Source: Rhizobiaceae bacterium (GTDB lineage Bacteria > Pseudomonadota > Alphaproteobacteria > Rhizobiales > Rhizobiaceae). From it: a stretch of 64,000 nucleotides of DNA. The DNA lies in NCBI GenBank assembly GCA_016742175.1, contig JACVCH010000007.1:62001-126000 (forward strand), in the 5' to 3' direction. Shown in pieces: positions 42,301-52,079 of this stretch; position 1 is the stretch's first letter, and each line of letters starts with the position of its first letter. The notes under the pieces are model-generated. The model searched no databases. It was not told the DNA's origin and saw nothing but the letters and a program-made list of their open reading frames with translations. Both the position numbers and the translations under genes were made by a program.

Positions 42301-43913
42301 TGGCTCTCCTCCGCGAAAGGCGGCACGCGCTCGGCGCCGAGGACGGCGTCGAGATAGCGCTCCGCGTCGTGCAGGTCCCCGGCGGTGGCGGTGACGACGT
42401 CCATGACGAGCCCGGCCTGGAGCGCAAGCGCGACGAGCACCGCGAGCAGGAACAGGATCGGTGCGGTCTCGACGATCGTCACCCGCGGGGCGAAGGCCTC
42501 CACCGGCGCCCAGAAGGTGCGGATGCCCATGCGCGCGAGCGCGATCAGCGCGGTGAGACCCGAGACGATGAGCAGCGTCGCGAGTATGACGCGCATGGTG
42601 CCGCCGCCGGAAATGTCCACGGACGGAGGTCCGATGACGGCGTTGAGGATGGCAAACTTCGCAAGGAAGCCGGAAAGCGGCGGCAGGCCGATCAGCACCA
42701 GCGCGAGAAGCACGAAGCCGATGCCGAGAATGGCAAGCGCGCCCGGCATCATCTCGCCGATTTCATCGTCGTCCTCGTCCTCGGCGCCGGTCTCGCCATA
42801 GGCTTCCATCGTCACGGCGAGAACGTCGGCGGCCGCATCCTGCTCGCGTTCGATGAGTTCGACGACCATGAACAGCGCGCTGACGGCAAGCGTCGAGGAG
42901 ATGAGGTAGAAGAGCGCGCCGGCCGTGCTGCCGGGCTCCGAAATGCCGAAGGTCGCGAGCAGCGTGCCGGACGACATCAGGACGAAATAGGCGCTGGCGC
43001 GCTGCATCGACTGCGAGGCGAGAACGCCGATCGAGGCGAAGACGAGCGTGACCGACCCGCCGATGAAGATCAGCATCGCGCCGAACGCCTCGCCGCTGGC
43101 CGGCACGAGGAGGGCGAGGCGCAGGAGCGCGTAGATGCCGACCTTGCTCAGCATGGCGAAGGTGGCGGCGACGGGCGCGGCGGCGGCCGAATAGGCCGGC
43201 ACCAGCCAGAAGCCGAGCGGCCACATGCCCGCCTTGACCAGGAAGGCGAGGCTGAGCATGGCGAGGCCGACATGGAGGGCGGGTTCGGCGAAGCCTTCGA
43301 GCGTGGCGGCGCGCAGCGCGATCTCGGCCATGTTCAGGCTGCCGGTCGCGCCGAAGACGAGCGCGATGCCGATCAGGAAGATCAGCGAGGCGACGAGATT
43401 GACGGCGATGTAGTGGAGCCCCGATTTCACCCGCGCCGAGCCCGAGCCGTGCAGGACGAGGCCGTAGGACGCGGCGAGCATCACCTCGAAGAACACGAAG
43501 AGGTTGAAGAGGTCGCCGGTCAGGAACGCGCCATTGAGCCCGACCAGCAGGAACTGGAAAAGGCTGTGGAAGTGCGGGCCGGCCTTCGCCCATCGCTCGA
43601 CGGCGAAGACCAAAGCGGGGATGGCGAGGATCGCCGTCAGCACCAGCATCAGCGCCGACAGGCGGTCGGCGACGAGATTGATGGAGATCGGCGCCGGCCA
43701 GTTGCCGAGGAGATAGACGAGCGCGACGGCGTCGTTGCCGATGTGGACGCGGCGCAAAAGCAGGATCGCGACGGCGAAGAGCGACAGGCTCGACAGGAGC
43801 GCGATGGTCGTCTTCAGCCGCCGCTCGCGATCGTCGAAGAACAGCATCAGCGCGCCCGCGATGAGCGGGATCAGGACCGGCGCGATGACGAGGTGGTGCG
43901 GGTCGAAATTCAT
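42297..43913 (-). CDS. phaD: Mrp/Pha cation:proton antiporter subunit D
   Basis: A 538-residue antiporter core subunit homologous to complex I NuoM/N. Conserved membrane glutamate in FVFFEVMLAASYGLVLHG and lysines in FLVKAGMWPLGFWL mark the proton path. An acidic insert (ETGAEDEDDDEIGEMMPG, about residues 375-392) in a loop is typical of alphaproteobacterial PhaD. About 14 spans. Overlaps phaC and phaE by 4 bases each. Confidence 0.92.
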   Translation of the reverse strand: MNFDPHHLVIAPVLIPLIAGALMLFFDDRERRLKTTIALLSSLSLFAVAILLLRRVHIGNDAVALVYLLGNWPAPISINLVADRLSALMLVLTAILAIPALVFAVERWAKAGPHFHSLFQFLLVGLNGAFLTGDLFNLFVFFEVMLAASYGLVLHGSGSARVKSGLHYIAVNLVASLIFLIGIALVFGATGSLNMAEIALRAATLEGFAEPALHVGLAMLSLAFLVKAGMWPLGFWLVPAYSAAAAPVAATFAMLSKVGIYALLRLALLVPASGEAFGAMLIFIGGSVTLVFASIGVLASQSMQRASAYFVLMSSGTLLATFGISEPGSTAGALFYLISSTLAVSALFMVVELIEREQDAAADVLAVTMEAYGETGAEDEDDDEIGEMMPGALAILGIGFVLLALVLIGLPPLSGFLAKFAILNAVIGPPSVDISGGGTMRVILATLLIVSGLTALIALARMGIRTFWAPVEAFAPRVTIVETAPILFLLAVLVALALQAGLVMDVVTATAGDLHDAERYLDAVLGAERVPPFAEESQ

Positions 43914-44254
43914 CGATCGCTCTCCCGCCCGTCGACATGGTCGGTGCCGGTGAGGCCGCGCGAGACGATCAGCACGACGAGGAAGAGCGCCGTCGTGGCG
44001 AAGCCGATGACGATCGCGGTCAGCACCAGCGCCTGCGGCAACGGGTCCGTGTAGGCGGCGGGGTCGACGGGCATGGAGCCGTCGAGCACCGGCGGCGCGT
44101 TCACGCGCAGGCGTCCCATCGAGAAGATGAAGAGGTTGACGGCGTAGGAGAGGAGGGCGAGGCCGATGACGACCTGGTAGGTGCGCGGGCGCAGCAGGAG
44201 CCAGACGCCCGAGCCCGTCAGCGTGCCGATGGCGAGTGCGATCAGGAGTTCCAT
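43910..44254 (-). CDS. phaC: Mrp/Pha cation:proton antiporter subunit C
   Basis: A 114-residue, three-span NuoK-like subunit: GTLTGSGVWLLLRPRTYQVV, GLALLSYAVNLFIFSMGRL and the DPLPQALVLTAIVIGFATTA span with the family motif. Start 44254 follows the TGATG overlap with phaAB. A much longer frame through 45391 lies inside phaAB and is a shadow. Confidence 0.92.
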   Translation of the reverse strand: MELLIALAIGTLTGSGVWLLLRPRTYQVVIGLALLSYAVNLFIFSMGRLRVNAPPVLDGSMPVDPAAYTDPLPQALVLTAIVIGFATTALFLVVLIVSRGLTGTDHVDGRESDR

Positions 44255-47181
44255 CAGCTCTGCCCTCCGTCGGTCGAAGGCTTGGGCGTCTTCGGCTTGG
44301 CCGAACGGATCGACTGGTGGGCGATGGCGATGAGCATCAGGACCGTCGCGCCGACGACGAGGCTGAAGACGCCGAGATCGAAGAGCAGTGCCGAGGCGGT
44401 CGGCATGTCGCCGACGAAGGGAATCTCGGTGTACTGGAAGTAGGACGTCAGGAACGGATAGCCGAAGAGCCACGAGCCGACACCGGTCACCGCCGCCATC
44501 AGGAGGCCAAAGCCGATCCAGCGGACGGGCAGGATGCGCAGCCGTTCCTCCACCCAGCGCGTGCCGCCGGCGAGATATTGCAGAAGGAAGCCGATCGACA
44601 TGGTGATGCCGGCTGCGAAGCCGCCGCCGGGCAGATCGTGCCCGCGCAGGAAGAGATAGGCCGCCAGAAGCACGATGACCGGGAACATCCAGCGCATGAT
44701 GACCGACGGCACGAGCAAATAGTCCTTCACCGTCTCGCCGACCTCGCGGTCGCGCTGGACGTCGTCGAATTCGTTCTGCTCGCGCTGCTGGTAGGGGATT
44801 TCGCTGGTGTCCTCGGCCGGGCGGAAGCGGCGAAGCAGGGCGAAGACGGTGAGCGCGACGATGCCGAGCACGACGATCTCGCCGAACGTGTCGAAGCCGC
44901 GGAAGTCGACGAGGATGACGTTGACGACGTTGGTGCCGCCGCCTTCCGAGTAGGCATGTTCGAGATAGTAGTCGCCGACGGAGGGGGGCAGGGGCGTGCG
45001 CATGGTCAAATAGGCGAGAGTCGCGGTGCCGAGACCGGCAGCGACCGCCAGCGCGAAATCCCGCGAGCGGCGCAGCCGGGTCCGCGGGTCGATGGATTCG
45101 TAGATCTCCTCGTCGCGCTTGGGCAGCCAGCGCAGGCCGAGCAGGATCAGGACCGTGGTGACGATTTCGACCAGCAATTGCGTGACGGCGAGGTCCGGCG
45201 CGGAGAACCAGACGAAGGTGATGCAGGTGATGAGCCCCGCGCCGCCCATCAGGATCAGCGCGGCGAGGCGGTGGAACTTCGCCTGGTAGGCCGCCCCGAC
45301 GGCGCAAAGGCCGCCGATGACCCAGAGCATGGCGAGGATCGGGTCGATGCCGCGCACGGAAAGGTCGGGCAACTGGTCGCCGGCGCCCCACATCGCCCAG
45401 ATGCCGGCGAGGATGGCGACGAGCAGGAGCATGCGAAGCTGCGGCTGCAGCTTGCGCGTGGCGAGGACGCCTTCCAGGAAGCGCGCGCCGCGCCAGCTTA
45501 CCGTGACGAGGATGCGCTCGAAGATGCGCTGGCCCTTGAGGCGGCGGAAGAAGGGCGGGCCTTCCTCGGAATCGCGCAGATAGGGTTGCAGGAGCAGATA
45601 GAGAACGACGCCGGCGACCAGCGCGATCACGCTCATCAGCAGCGGCAAGTTGAAGCCGTGCCAGACCGCGAGGCTGTATTCAGGCGTATCCTCGCGCAGC
45701 ACCGCGACGACCGCCGTGTCGAGAAGGCTGCCGACGCTGAGCGCGGGGATGATGCCGACGATGAGGCAGGCGAGGACGAGCAATTCGATCGGCACCCGCA
45801 TCCAGTGCGGCGGCTCGTGCGGCTCGCGCGGCAGGTCGACCGGCTTCGGGCCGAAGAAGACCTTGTGTATGAAGCGGATCGAGTAGGTGACCGCGAAGGC
45901 GCCGGCGATGGTCGCCACATAGGGCGCGACGCCGTCGAGGAGCGATGCGCGGTGCTGCTCGATCGTCTCGGCGAAGAACATCTCCTTCGACAGGAAGCCG
46001 TTGAGGAGCGGCACGCCCGCCATCGCCGCGCTCGCCACCATGGCGAGCGTCGCAGTGATCGGCAGGAAGGAGAACAGCCCCGACAATCGCCGCATGTCGC
46101 GCGTGCCGGCCTCGTGGTCGATGATGCCGGCGGCCATGAAGAGCGACGCCTTGAACGTCGCATGGTTGAGCATGTGGAAGATCGCCGCGACCGCGGCCAG
46201 CGGACTGCCGAGGCTCAAAAGCAGCGTGATCAGGCCGAGATGGCTGATCGTCGAATAGGCGAGAAGCCCCTTCAGATCCTGCTGGAATATGGCGAAGGCG
46301 GCACCGAGCAGCAGCGTCGACATGCCGGCGAGCCCGACGATGAAGAACCACTCGTCGGTCCCCGCAAGGACGGGCCAGAAACGGGCGAGCAGGAAGACGC
46401 CGAGCTTCACCATGGTCGCCGAATGGAGATAGGCCGAGACCGGCGTCGGCGCGGCCATGGCGTTCGGGAGCCAGAAATGGAACGGAAACTGCGCGCTCTT
46501 GGTCAGGGCGCCGGCGAGGATCAGGAGCAGGGCGGGAACGTAGAGGTCGTGCGTGCGAATTTCGTTGCCGGCGGCGAGCACCGCGTCGAGATCGTAGCTG
46601 CCCGCCATCTGCCCGAGAAGCACCATGCCGGCGAGCAGGCACAGCCCACCCGTGCCGGTGATCGTCAGCGCCATGCGCGCCCCGTCGCGCGCCGCCTGGT
46701 TGTGGTGCCAGTAGCCGATCAGCAGGAAGGAGAAGATGCTCGTCAGTTCCCAGAAGACGGCGAGCAGGATGATGTTGCCGGAGAGGACCACGCCCTGCAT
46801 CGCGCCCATGAAGGCGAGGAGGAAGGCGTAGAAGCGCGCCACCGGGTCCTTCGGCGACATGTAGTAGCGGGCGTAGATGACGACGAGGAGGCCGATGCCG
46901 GTGATCAGCATCGAGAACATCCAGGCAAAGCCGTCGATGCGCAGCGTGACGGACAGGCCGAGCGCCGGCACCCATTGGATGACGTGCTTGACGACGCCGC
47001 CATCGGCGACCTGCGGATAGGCGAGCGCGGTGACGGCGAGCCCGCCGAGCGCCACGAAACCGGCCAGCCAGGCCTCGGCGTTGCGGGCGTTGGACGACAA
47101 CAGCGCGGCAAACAGGCTGCCCACGAAGGGAAGCCCGACGAGAAGCACCAGAAAGCCGCTATGCCAGATCGTTGTCATCAA
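44254..47181 (-). CDS. phaAB: Mrp/Pha cation:proton antiporter fused subunits A and B
   Basis: A 975-residue fusion as in Sinorhizobium PhaAB. Residues about 1-780 are MrpA, NuoL-like: FWELTSIFSFLLIGYWHHN with the proton-path glutamate and LTKSAQFPFHFWLPNAMAAP with the lysine. The last about 190 residues are MrpB (LLVPSVIMRWMFPVIVLLAA, LPGGGFAAGITMSIGFLLQYLA split over two spans). The operon of six genes covers all seven Mrp functions. Its promoter must lie in the roughly 120 bases before 47181; no clear motif seen there. Confidence 0.93.
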   Translation of the reverse strand: MMTTIWHSGFLVLLVGLPFVGSLFAALLSSNARNAEAWLAGFVALGGLAVTALAYPQVADGGVVKHVIQWVPALGLSVTLRIDGFAWMFSMLITGIGLLVVIYARYYMSPKDPVARFYAFLLAFMGAMQGVVLSGNIILLAVFWELTSIFSFLLIGYWHHNQAARDGARMALTITGTGGLCLLAGMVLLGQMAGSYDLDAVLAAGNEIRTHDLYVPALLLILAGALTKSAQFPFHFWLPNAMAAPTPVSAYLHSATMVKLGVFLLARFWPVLAGTDEWFFIVGLAGMSTLLLGAAFAIFQQDLKGLLAYSTISHLGLITLLLSLGSPLAAVAAIFHMLNHATFKASLFMAAGIIDHEAGTRDMRRLSGLFSFLPITATLAMVASAAMAGVPLLNGFLSKEMFFAETIEQHRASLLDGVAPYVATIAGAFAVTYSIRFIHKVFFGPKPVDLPREPHEPPHWMRVPIELLVLACLIVGIIPALSVGSLLDTAVVAVLREDTPEYSLAVWHGFNLPLLMSVIALVAGVVLYLLLQPYLRDSEEGPPFFRRLKGQRIFERILVTVSWRGARFLEGVLATRKLQPQLRMLLLVAILAGIWAMWGAGDQLPDLSVRGIDPILAMLWVIGGLCAVGAAYQAKFHRLAALILMGGAGLITCITFVWFSAPDLAVTQLLVEIVTTVLILLGLRWLPKRDEEIYESIDPRTRLRRSRDFALAVAAGLGTATLAYLTMRTPLPPSVGDYYLEHAYSEGGGTNVVNVILVDFRGFDTFGEIVVLGIVALTVFALLRRFRPAEDTSEIPYQQREQNEFDDVQRDREVGETVKDYLLVPSVIMRWMFPVIVLLAAYLFLRGHDLPGGGFAAGITMSIGFLLQYLAGGTRWVEERLRILPVRWIGFGLLMAAVTGVGSWLFGYPFLTSYFQYTEIPFVGDMPTASALLFDLGVFSLVVGATVLMLIAIAHQSIRSAKPKTPKPSTDGGQS

Positions 47182-47300
47182 TACGCGTCCGTTACCATGC
47201 TCGAGGCGAAGCGAGCGTCAGGGCGGCGATGACGGGCGCGAACGCGAATGCGGGGCGGATCACCCGCAGGAGGTTCGCAGCGCGATGCGGCGCAGGACGC

Positions 47301-47666
47301 TCAGACCGGGGTCGAAGCGGGCGGTGCGCGCGCGTGCGCAGTGTGACGGACGATATCGACGGCGCCTGCCGCAGGTGGCGGCGCGCGGGCGGGGCTGATC
47401 GTGGCGCGTTCGAGAACGGGCAGAAGGGCGGGCAGGGCCGTGTCGCCGTCGAAGCCGACGGGGCCGGCGACGATGTCCACGTCGCGTTCGCGATATTCCT
47501 GCTCCTGCTGGGGTGCGCTGAACTTGTGCGGCGGTGCGGGGTCGGCCTTGAGTTCCTCGGAAAGGCCGGCTGCGATGTGGAGGCCGTTGGCCGGCACCGA
47601 GGGCAGGCCGGCATAGCCGAGGAGGGCGAGGAAGAGGAGCGTGAACGGCACCGCGCGCCACGTCAT
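47301..47666 (-). CDS. Small exported hypothetical protein downstream of secDF
   Basis: A 121-residue frame starting at ATG 47666. Residues 1-27 resemble a signal peptide (AVPFTLLFLALLGYAGLPSV); the rest is polar and proline/alanine-rich with no family I recognise. It is on the same strand as secDF, 140 bases after its stop, and fills an otherwise empty 600-base gap before the Mrp operon. The tail (about 30 residues, rich in Ala, Pro, Arg) could be noncoding extension of the frame. Kept as tentative because of the signal-like N-terminus. Confidence 0.4.
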   Translation of the reverse strand: MTWRAVPFTLLFLALLGYAGLPSVPANGLHIAAGLSEELKADPAPPHKFSAPQQEQEYRERDVDIVAGPVGFDGDTALPALLPVLERATISPARAPPPAAGAVDIVRHTAHARAPPASTPV

Positions 47667-47806
47667 GACGCGACGTCCGGTCGGGGCCAGATTTTGCTCC
47701 GCTCCTGCCAATGAACCACCATTTGCCTGTGTTTCAAATGGACTTAAAGCACAGGTTGCGCCCTGTCCAGATACGCGTTCCGGACAGGCCAGTTTGTCGC
47801 GATCGG

Positions 47807-50317
47807 CTATTCGGCCGGCGCGGCTTCGGGCAGGTTCGCCTTGGCGCCGGGGCGTCCACCCGCCCAGTCGCCCAGGAGGAGCAGGATGGGCGCGGCGATG
47901 AAGATCGACGAGGTCGTCGCGACCACGACGCCGAACACCATCGGCCAGGCGAAGTTCTCGACCGCGCTGCCGCCCCAGATCGCCATCGGCAGGATGGCGA
48001 GGAAGGTGGTCAGGGAGGTAAAGATGCAGCGCACGAGCACCTGGTTGATGCTCATGTCGATGATCTCGCGCAGCGGCTTTTGCCTGTAGAGCCGCATGTT
48101 CTCGCGCATGCGGTCGTAGACGACGACCTTGTCGTTCACCGAATAGCCGATGATCGTCAGGAGCGCCGCGATTGCGGTCAGGTTGAAGTCGAGCCCGGTG
48201 AGCGCGAAGAAGCCGACCGTCTTGGTGGTGTCGAGCACGAGCGTGGCGATCGCGCCGACGGCGAAGTACCACTCGAAGCGCCACCAGATGTAGGCGAGCA
48301 TGGCAAGGCTGGCGAGCACCACGGCGATGACGCCGTTGCGTGCGAGTTCGCCGCTGACCTTCGGCCCGACGACCTCGGTGCGCTCCACGCTTGCGCCCGG
48401 ATCGACAGTCGCGACGGTGCTGCGCAACAGGTCGATCGCCCGCGTCTGCGCCGCCTCGCCGCCTTCCTGGCGCTGCAGGCGCACGAGCACGTTGTTCTCG
48501 CCGCCGATGCCCTGCAGCGTGACCTCGCCGAGCCCCATCTCGCTGAGGTTCGAGCGCAGCGTCGCGAGGTCGACATCGCCCGACGTGACGATCTCGGCCT
48601 GGATGCCGCCGGTGAAGTCGATGCCGTAGTTGAGCCCCGGCTTGATGAACAGGCCGATCGAGGCGAGCGACAGGAAGATCGACATGCCGATGCCCAGATA
48701 CCGCGCCCTCATGAACGCGAAGCGGGTTTCACGGGGCGCGATGCGCAGCGGCGAGCGCAGTTCGAGCGTCTTCATGTGCCGGCGGCGCACGATCTCGGTC
48801 ATGGCGATCCGCACCACCGCGACCGCGGTGAACATCGAGATGACGATGCCGATCATCATCGTGATGGCGAAGCCGCGCACCGGCCCCGAGCCGAACATGA
48901 AGAGAAGCGCGGTGGCGATCAGCGACGTCACATTGGCGTCGACGATGGTGGAATAGGCGCGGCTGAATCCATGATCGAGCGCGGCGAACGCACTTCGCCC
49001 GCGCGCGGTCTCCTCCTTGATGCGCTCGTTGATGAGGATGTTGGCGTCGACGGCGATGCCGATGCCGAGGATGATGCCGGCGATGCCGGGCAGGGTCAAA
49101 GTCGCGCCGAGGAAGCTCAGCGCGCCGAGCGTCAGGACGACGTTGAGGAAGAGGGCGCCGCTCGCGATCATGCCCCAGCCGCCATAAAGCGCGACCATGA
49201 GGCCCATGACGAGGCCGAAACCGGCGAGGCCGGTGACGATGCCCATCTGGATGACGTCGGCGCCGAGGTCGGGACCGACCGTCCGCTCCTCGATGACGGT
49301 GAGCGGCGCCGGCAGGGCGCCGGCGCGCAACAGCGCCGAGAGGACGACCGTGTCCTCGACGGTGAACGAGCCGCTGATCTGGCCCGAGCCGCCGGTGATC
49401 GGCTCGCGGATGACGGGAGCGCTCAACACCTTGCCGTCGAGGACAATGGCGAAGGGGTGGCCGACATTTTGCCGGGTGATCTCGGCGAAGCGCTGCGTGC
49501 CGACGCTGTCGAAGCGGAACGATACGATCGGCTCGTTGGTGCGCTGGTCGAAGCCGGCGCGGGCGTCCCTCAGTCGCTCGCCGCTGAGCGCGACGCGATC
49601 CTCGATCGGATATTGATGGCCTTCCTCGTCGGCCATCATGGTGATGCCGGGTCCGCCCGACTCGCGGGCGACCATGTGGAACGACATCTGCGCGGTCGAG
49701 CCGAGGAGTTCGCGCAGGCGCGTCGGATCCTGCAGGCCGGGAAGCTGGACGAGGATGCGGTCCGAGCCGACGCGCTGGATCGTCGGTTCGGCGACGCCGA
49801 CCTGGTCGACGCGCTGGCGCACGATCTCGAGGCTCTGGTCGATCGCCTGGTCGACGCGTTCGGCGATGCCGGCGTCGCTCAAGGTCAGCGTGAAGCCGTT
49901 GCCCTCGCGCTTGACGAGGATGTCCGTCGTCGGCGCGAAGGTCGCCGCCTGGACGGGCGATCTCAGCCCGTCGAGAAGCGGTGCGATCCGGTCGGCCGTC
50001 GCGGCGTCGCCTGCATCGACGACGACCGCATCGCCCTGGCGGCGCGGGGCGGCGCCGGTGATGTCCTGTCCGCGCAGGACGTTGCGGATTTCGTCCTGGA
50101 GCCAGGTCAGGCGATCCTGCTTCAGCGCGGCGGCGTCGACCTCGAGCACGAGGTGTGAGCCGCCCTGCAGGTCGAGGCCGAGCGTCACCTGCTGGCCGGC
50201 GATCCAGTCGGGCAGGGCGGCGAGGCGATTTTGCGGAATGACGTTGGGAAGCGCGGCGATCAACCCGCAGAGAATGATCAGGGAATAGATGGCGAGCTGC
50301 CATTTGGGCGTACGCAT
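47807..50317 (-). CDS. secDF: Protein translocase SecD-SecF fusion
   Basis: An 836-residue fusion. SecD part (about 1-500): first span WQLAIYSLIILCGLIAALPN, the DLQGGSHLVLEV motif, periplasmic P1 domain, and GIGIAVDANILINERIKEE in the fourth-span region. SecF part (about 520-810): YGIDFTGGIQAEIVTSGDVD and GYSVNDKVVVYDRMRENM. SecDF uses the proton gradient to pull preproteins out of SecYEG. ATG 50317 follows the usual N-terminus; a frame open to 50758 lies upstream inside the next gene. yajC, the usual neighbour, is not seen. Confidence 0.94.
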   Translation of the reverse strand: MRTPKWQLAIYSLIILCGLIAALPNVIPQNRLAALPDWIAGQQVTLGLDLQGGSHLVLEVDAAALKQDRLTWLQDEIRNVLRGQDITGAAPRRQGDAVVVDAGDAATADRIAPLLDGLRSPVQAATFAPTTDILVKREGNGFTLTLSDAGIAERVDQAIDQSLEIVRQRVDQVGVAEPTIQRVGSDRILVQLPGLQDPTRLRELLGSTAQMSFHMVARESGGPGITMMADEEGHQYPIEDRVALSGERLRDARAGFDQRTNEPIVSFRFDSVGTQRFAEITRQNVGHPFAIVLDGKVLSAPVIREPITGGSGQISGSFTVEDTVVLSALLRAGALPAPLTVIEERTVGPDLGADVIQMGIVTGLAGFGLVMGLMVALYGGWGMIASGALFLNVVLTLGALSFLGATLTLPGIAGIILGIGIAVDANILINERIKEETARGRSAFAALDHGFSRAYSTIVDANVTSLIATALLFMFGSGPVRGFAITMMIGIVISMFTAVAVVRIAMTEIVRRRHMKTLELRSPLRIAPRETRFAFMRARYLGIGMSIFLSLASIGLFIKPGLNYGIDFTGGIQAEIVTSGDVDLATLRSNLSEMGLGEVTLQGIGGENNVLVRLQRQEGGEAAQTRAIDLLRSTVATVDPGASVERTEVVGPKVSGELARNGVIAVVLASLAMLAYIWWRFEWYFAVGAIATLVLDTTKTVGFFALTGLDFNLTAIAALLTIIGYSVNDKVVVYDRMRENMRLYRQKPLREIIDMSINQVLVRCIFTSLTTFLAILPMAIWGGSAVENFAWPMVFGVVVATTSSIFIAAPILLLLGDWAGGRPGAKANLPEAAPAE

Positions 50318-50390
50318 GAAGTCGATCCTTGCATGCACGACGCCCCGCGCGCGGGCGAGGCCGCGGCGGGAGGCGATCGGTGCAGATCCG

Positions 50391-50801
50391 TCAAAGGGTG
50401 GCGGAGGTGGGGATCGAAAGCGGGGGTGCCCGCGCGTCTGCGAGGCGCCGGAAGAGAGCCGGCGAGGCCGCGGGCGCGGGATGAAGGACGGTCGCGTGAC
50501 GTGCGCCGAAAATGGCGAACGCCATGTCGCGTGCGGCCAGGACGTCGGGGAAGACGTCCTTGTCGAGCTTCTGCGCCCGCGTCTGGAGCGCATGGCGCGG
50601 GCCGGACGGGGCGGGATCGAATTCGACGGGAACGGATTTGAGCGAACCGGCATCGGCCGCTGCGGCCATGCGGCCGGCAAGGTCTGCAAGCCGGTCGGCC
50701 TGCGAGGCCGCGCCCTGCGAAGCGAAGACCGACAGGACAAACGCCATCGTCGCTGCAAGGAATGCAGCGAGCATGGGTTTCTGGTCGTGCCCGTTCGTCA
50801 T
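50391..50801 (-). CDS. Hypothetical exported protein upstream of secDF
   Basis: A 136-residue protein with a likely signal peptide (MLAAFLAATMAFVLSVFASQ, cleavage near GAAS); the true start may be the second Met, ten residues in. The mature part (ADRLADLAGRMAAAADAGSL and onward) is alanine-rich and helical, without a family I recognise. It precedes secDF by 73 bases on the same strand, so they may be cotranscribed. Confidence 0.5.
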   Translation of the reverse strand: MTNGHDQKPMLAAFLAATMAFVLSVFASQGAASQADRLADLAGRMAAAADAGSLKSVPVEFDPAPSGPRHALQTRAQKLDKDVFPDVLAARDMAFAIFGARHATVLHPAPAASPALFRRLADARAPPLSIPTSATL

Positions 50802-50901
50802 TGGCGGATTCGAACCATCAGATTGCGACTTCGCGATGGCCGGTCAGCCTCGCGGGGCGCTCGTTATCACCGTTGGTTCGTTTCGCCAATCGCGTCGGCG
50901 T

Positions 50902-51153
50902 CTATCGCCTGATCGCCCTTCCGAGCCAGATCAGGATGCAGGCGCCGATGAAGCCGGCGATGAGATAGCCGAGCCATCCGCCGAAGGAGACGCCGAAGAA
51001 GCCGAAGAGGAAACTGGCGACCGCGGCGCCGATGATGCCGAGGATGATATTGGCGAAAACGCCGGTGTCGCTCTTCATGAAGTTCGAGGCGATCCAGCCG
51101 GCGAGCCCGCCGATGATGATCGCCGCAATCCAGCCAACGCTTGCATCTTCCAT
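50902..51153 (-). CDS. GlsB/YeaQ/YmgE family stress-response membrane protein
   Basis: An 83-residue, glycine-rich protein with three spans and the family pattern: WIAAIIIGGLAGWIASNFMK, then GVFANIILGIIGAAVASFLF and GWLGYLIAGFIGACILIWLG. Members (transglycosylase-associated family) are small envelope proteins induced by acid or general stress; molecular role unknown. ATG 51153 follows a GAAGGGGA ribosome site. Single gene. Confidence 0.88.
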   Translation of the reverse strand: MEDASVGWIAAIIIGGLAGWIASNFMKSDTGVFANIILGIIGAAVASFLFGFFGVSFGGWLGYLIAGFIGACILIWLGRAIRR

Positions 51154-51260
51154 CTGACAAATCCCCTTCTCGGATTGACGATGGGTCAATTCATCCACGG
51201 CCGCGTGATTCGGGCAAGAGGCCGGCTGCGGTCATCCCCTTGATCCAGATGGTGCCGCCT

Positions 51261-51971
51261 CTAGCGGCACTGCTGGCGGGGACCGCCGCCATAGGGCTGG
51301 TAGGTGTTGTCCTCGGGGCGGTAGGAACGGTAGCGGTCGAAGCAGGACTGGACGTGCTGCGATGCCATCTCGACGTGGCGCCCGCTGGTGGAAGCGGTCG
51401 CGGTCTCAGACTCGCCAGAGATCATCTGCGCCTCGGCAACCTCTGCGCCGCCTCCGCCGGAATGAGGCGAAACGCAAGTCCGCTCGTCGCCGCTGTAGGA
51501 CATGTAGCTGTTGGACTCGAAGCGATAGGAGCGATAGCGGTCGGCGCACCATTGGAGGTGGGCTGTCGACACCTGAACGGAGTTCGGCTCCTCGGCCGGC
51601 ATGTCCTGGCCCTGTGGGGCGGAGAGGGCGCCGGTCGTGAATTGGTCGACGCCTGCATCCGCGGCATTTCCTTCAGGCCACGCCATCGGATCGGCGCTGG
51701 CCATCGTGATCTCCTCGCCCTCGGCCGCATCGGCAGTCTCGACCGCTTCCGGCTCGGGCGGCAGGGGCGCCGCGGCGATGCGCTCGAGGTCCTGCTCGTC
51801 CCGGTCGATGGATTTGGGCTCGGCCGTCCAGAGGGCCGCGACGTCCTGCGTCGGTCCCGCCTGTTCCGCGACCGGCTGGGCGGTGAGCGTATAGGTGGCG
51901 AGCACCGCCCCCCCTGCGAACATGCCCAGGGACAGCGTGAATCCTGCGGCGGCTGCGAGTACGGGTTTCAT
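51261..51971 (-). CDS. BA14K family protein with two repeats
   Basis: A 236-residue exported protein. N-terminal signal or anchor segment ([20 protein letters not shown]), a long low-complexity acidic middle, then two BA14K modules: [20 protein letters not shown] (about 140) and [20 protein letters not shown] near the end, each with the paired cysteines and the RYRSY core. Typical BA14K proteins have one module. ATG 51971 has GGAG six bases upstream; ATG 51983 is an alternative. BA14K proteins are found mainly in Rhizobiales; the Brucella one is immunoreactive and linked to lectin-like binding. Confidence 0.8.
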   Translation of the reverse strand: MKPVLAAAAGFTLSLGMFAGGAVLATYTLTAQPVAEQAGPTQDVAALWTAEPKSIDRDEQDLERIAAAPLPPEPEAVETADAAEGEEITMASADPMAWPEGNAADAGVDQFTTGALSAPQGQDMPAEEPNSVQVSTAHLQWCADRYRSYRFESNSYMSYSGDERTCVSPHSGGGGAEVAEAQMISGESETATASTSGRHVEMASQHVQSCFDRYRSYRPEDNTYQPYGGGPRQQCR

Positions 51972-52079
51972 CGGGCGCTCCATCCTTTGCTTGGGGGATC
52001 AATGCAAAGGACGCGCCGCAGGTTCCGCTCACGATTGCCCGCCGGCCGATACGTTCCGCGTTCGCGGCGGCTGGGGCAA

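Noticed and set aside
44236-47232. Very long plus-strand open frame (about 1000 codons) opposite phaAB
   Set aside because: Its translation is charged low-complexity sequence (Arg, Asp, Glu, His) typical of the antisense of membrane-protein codons in high-G/C DNA; phaAB on the minus strand is unmistakable.
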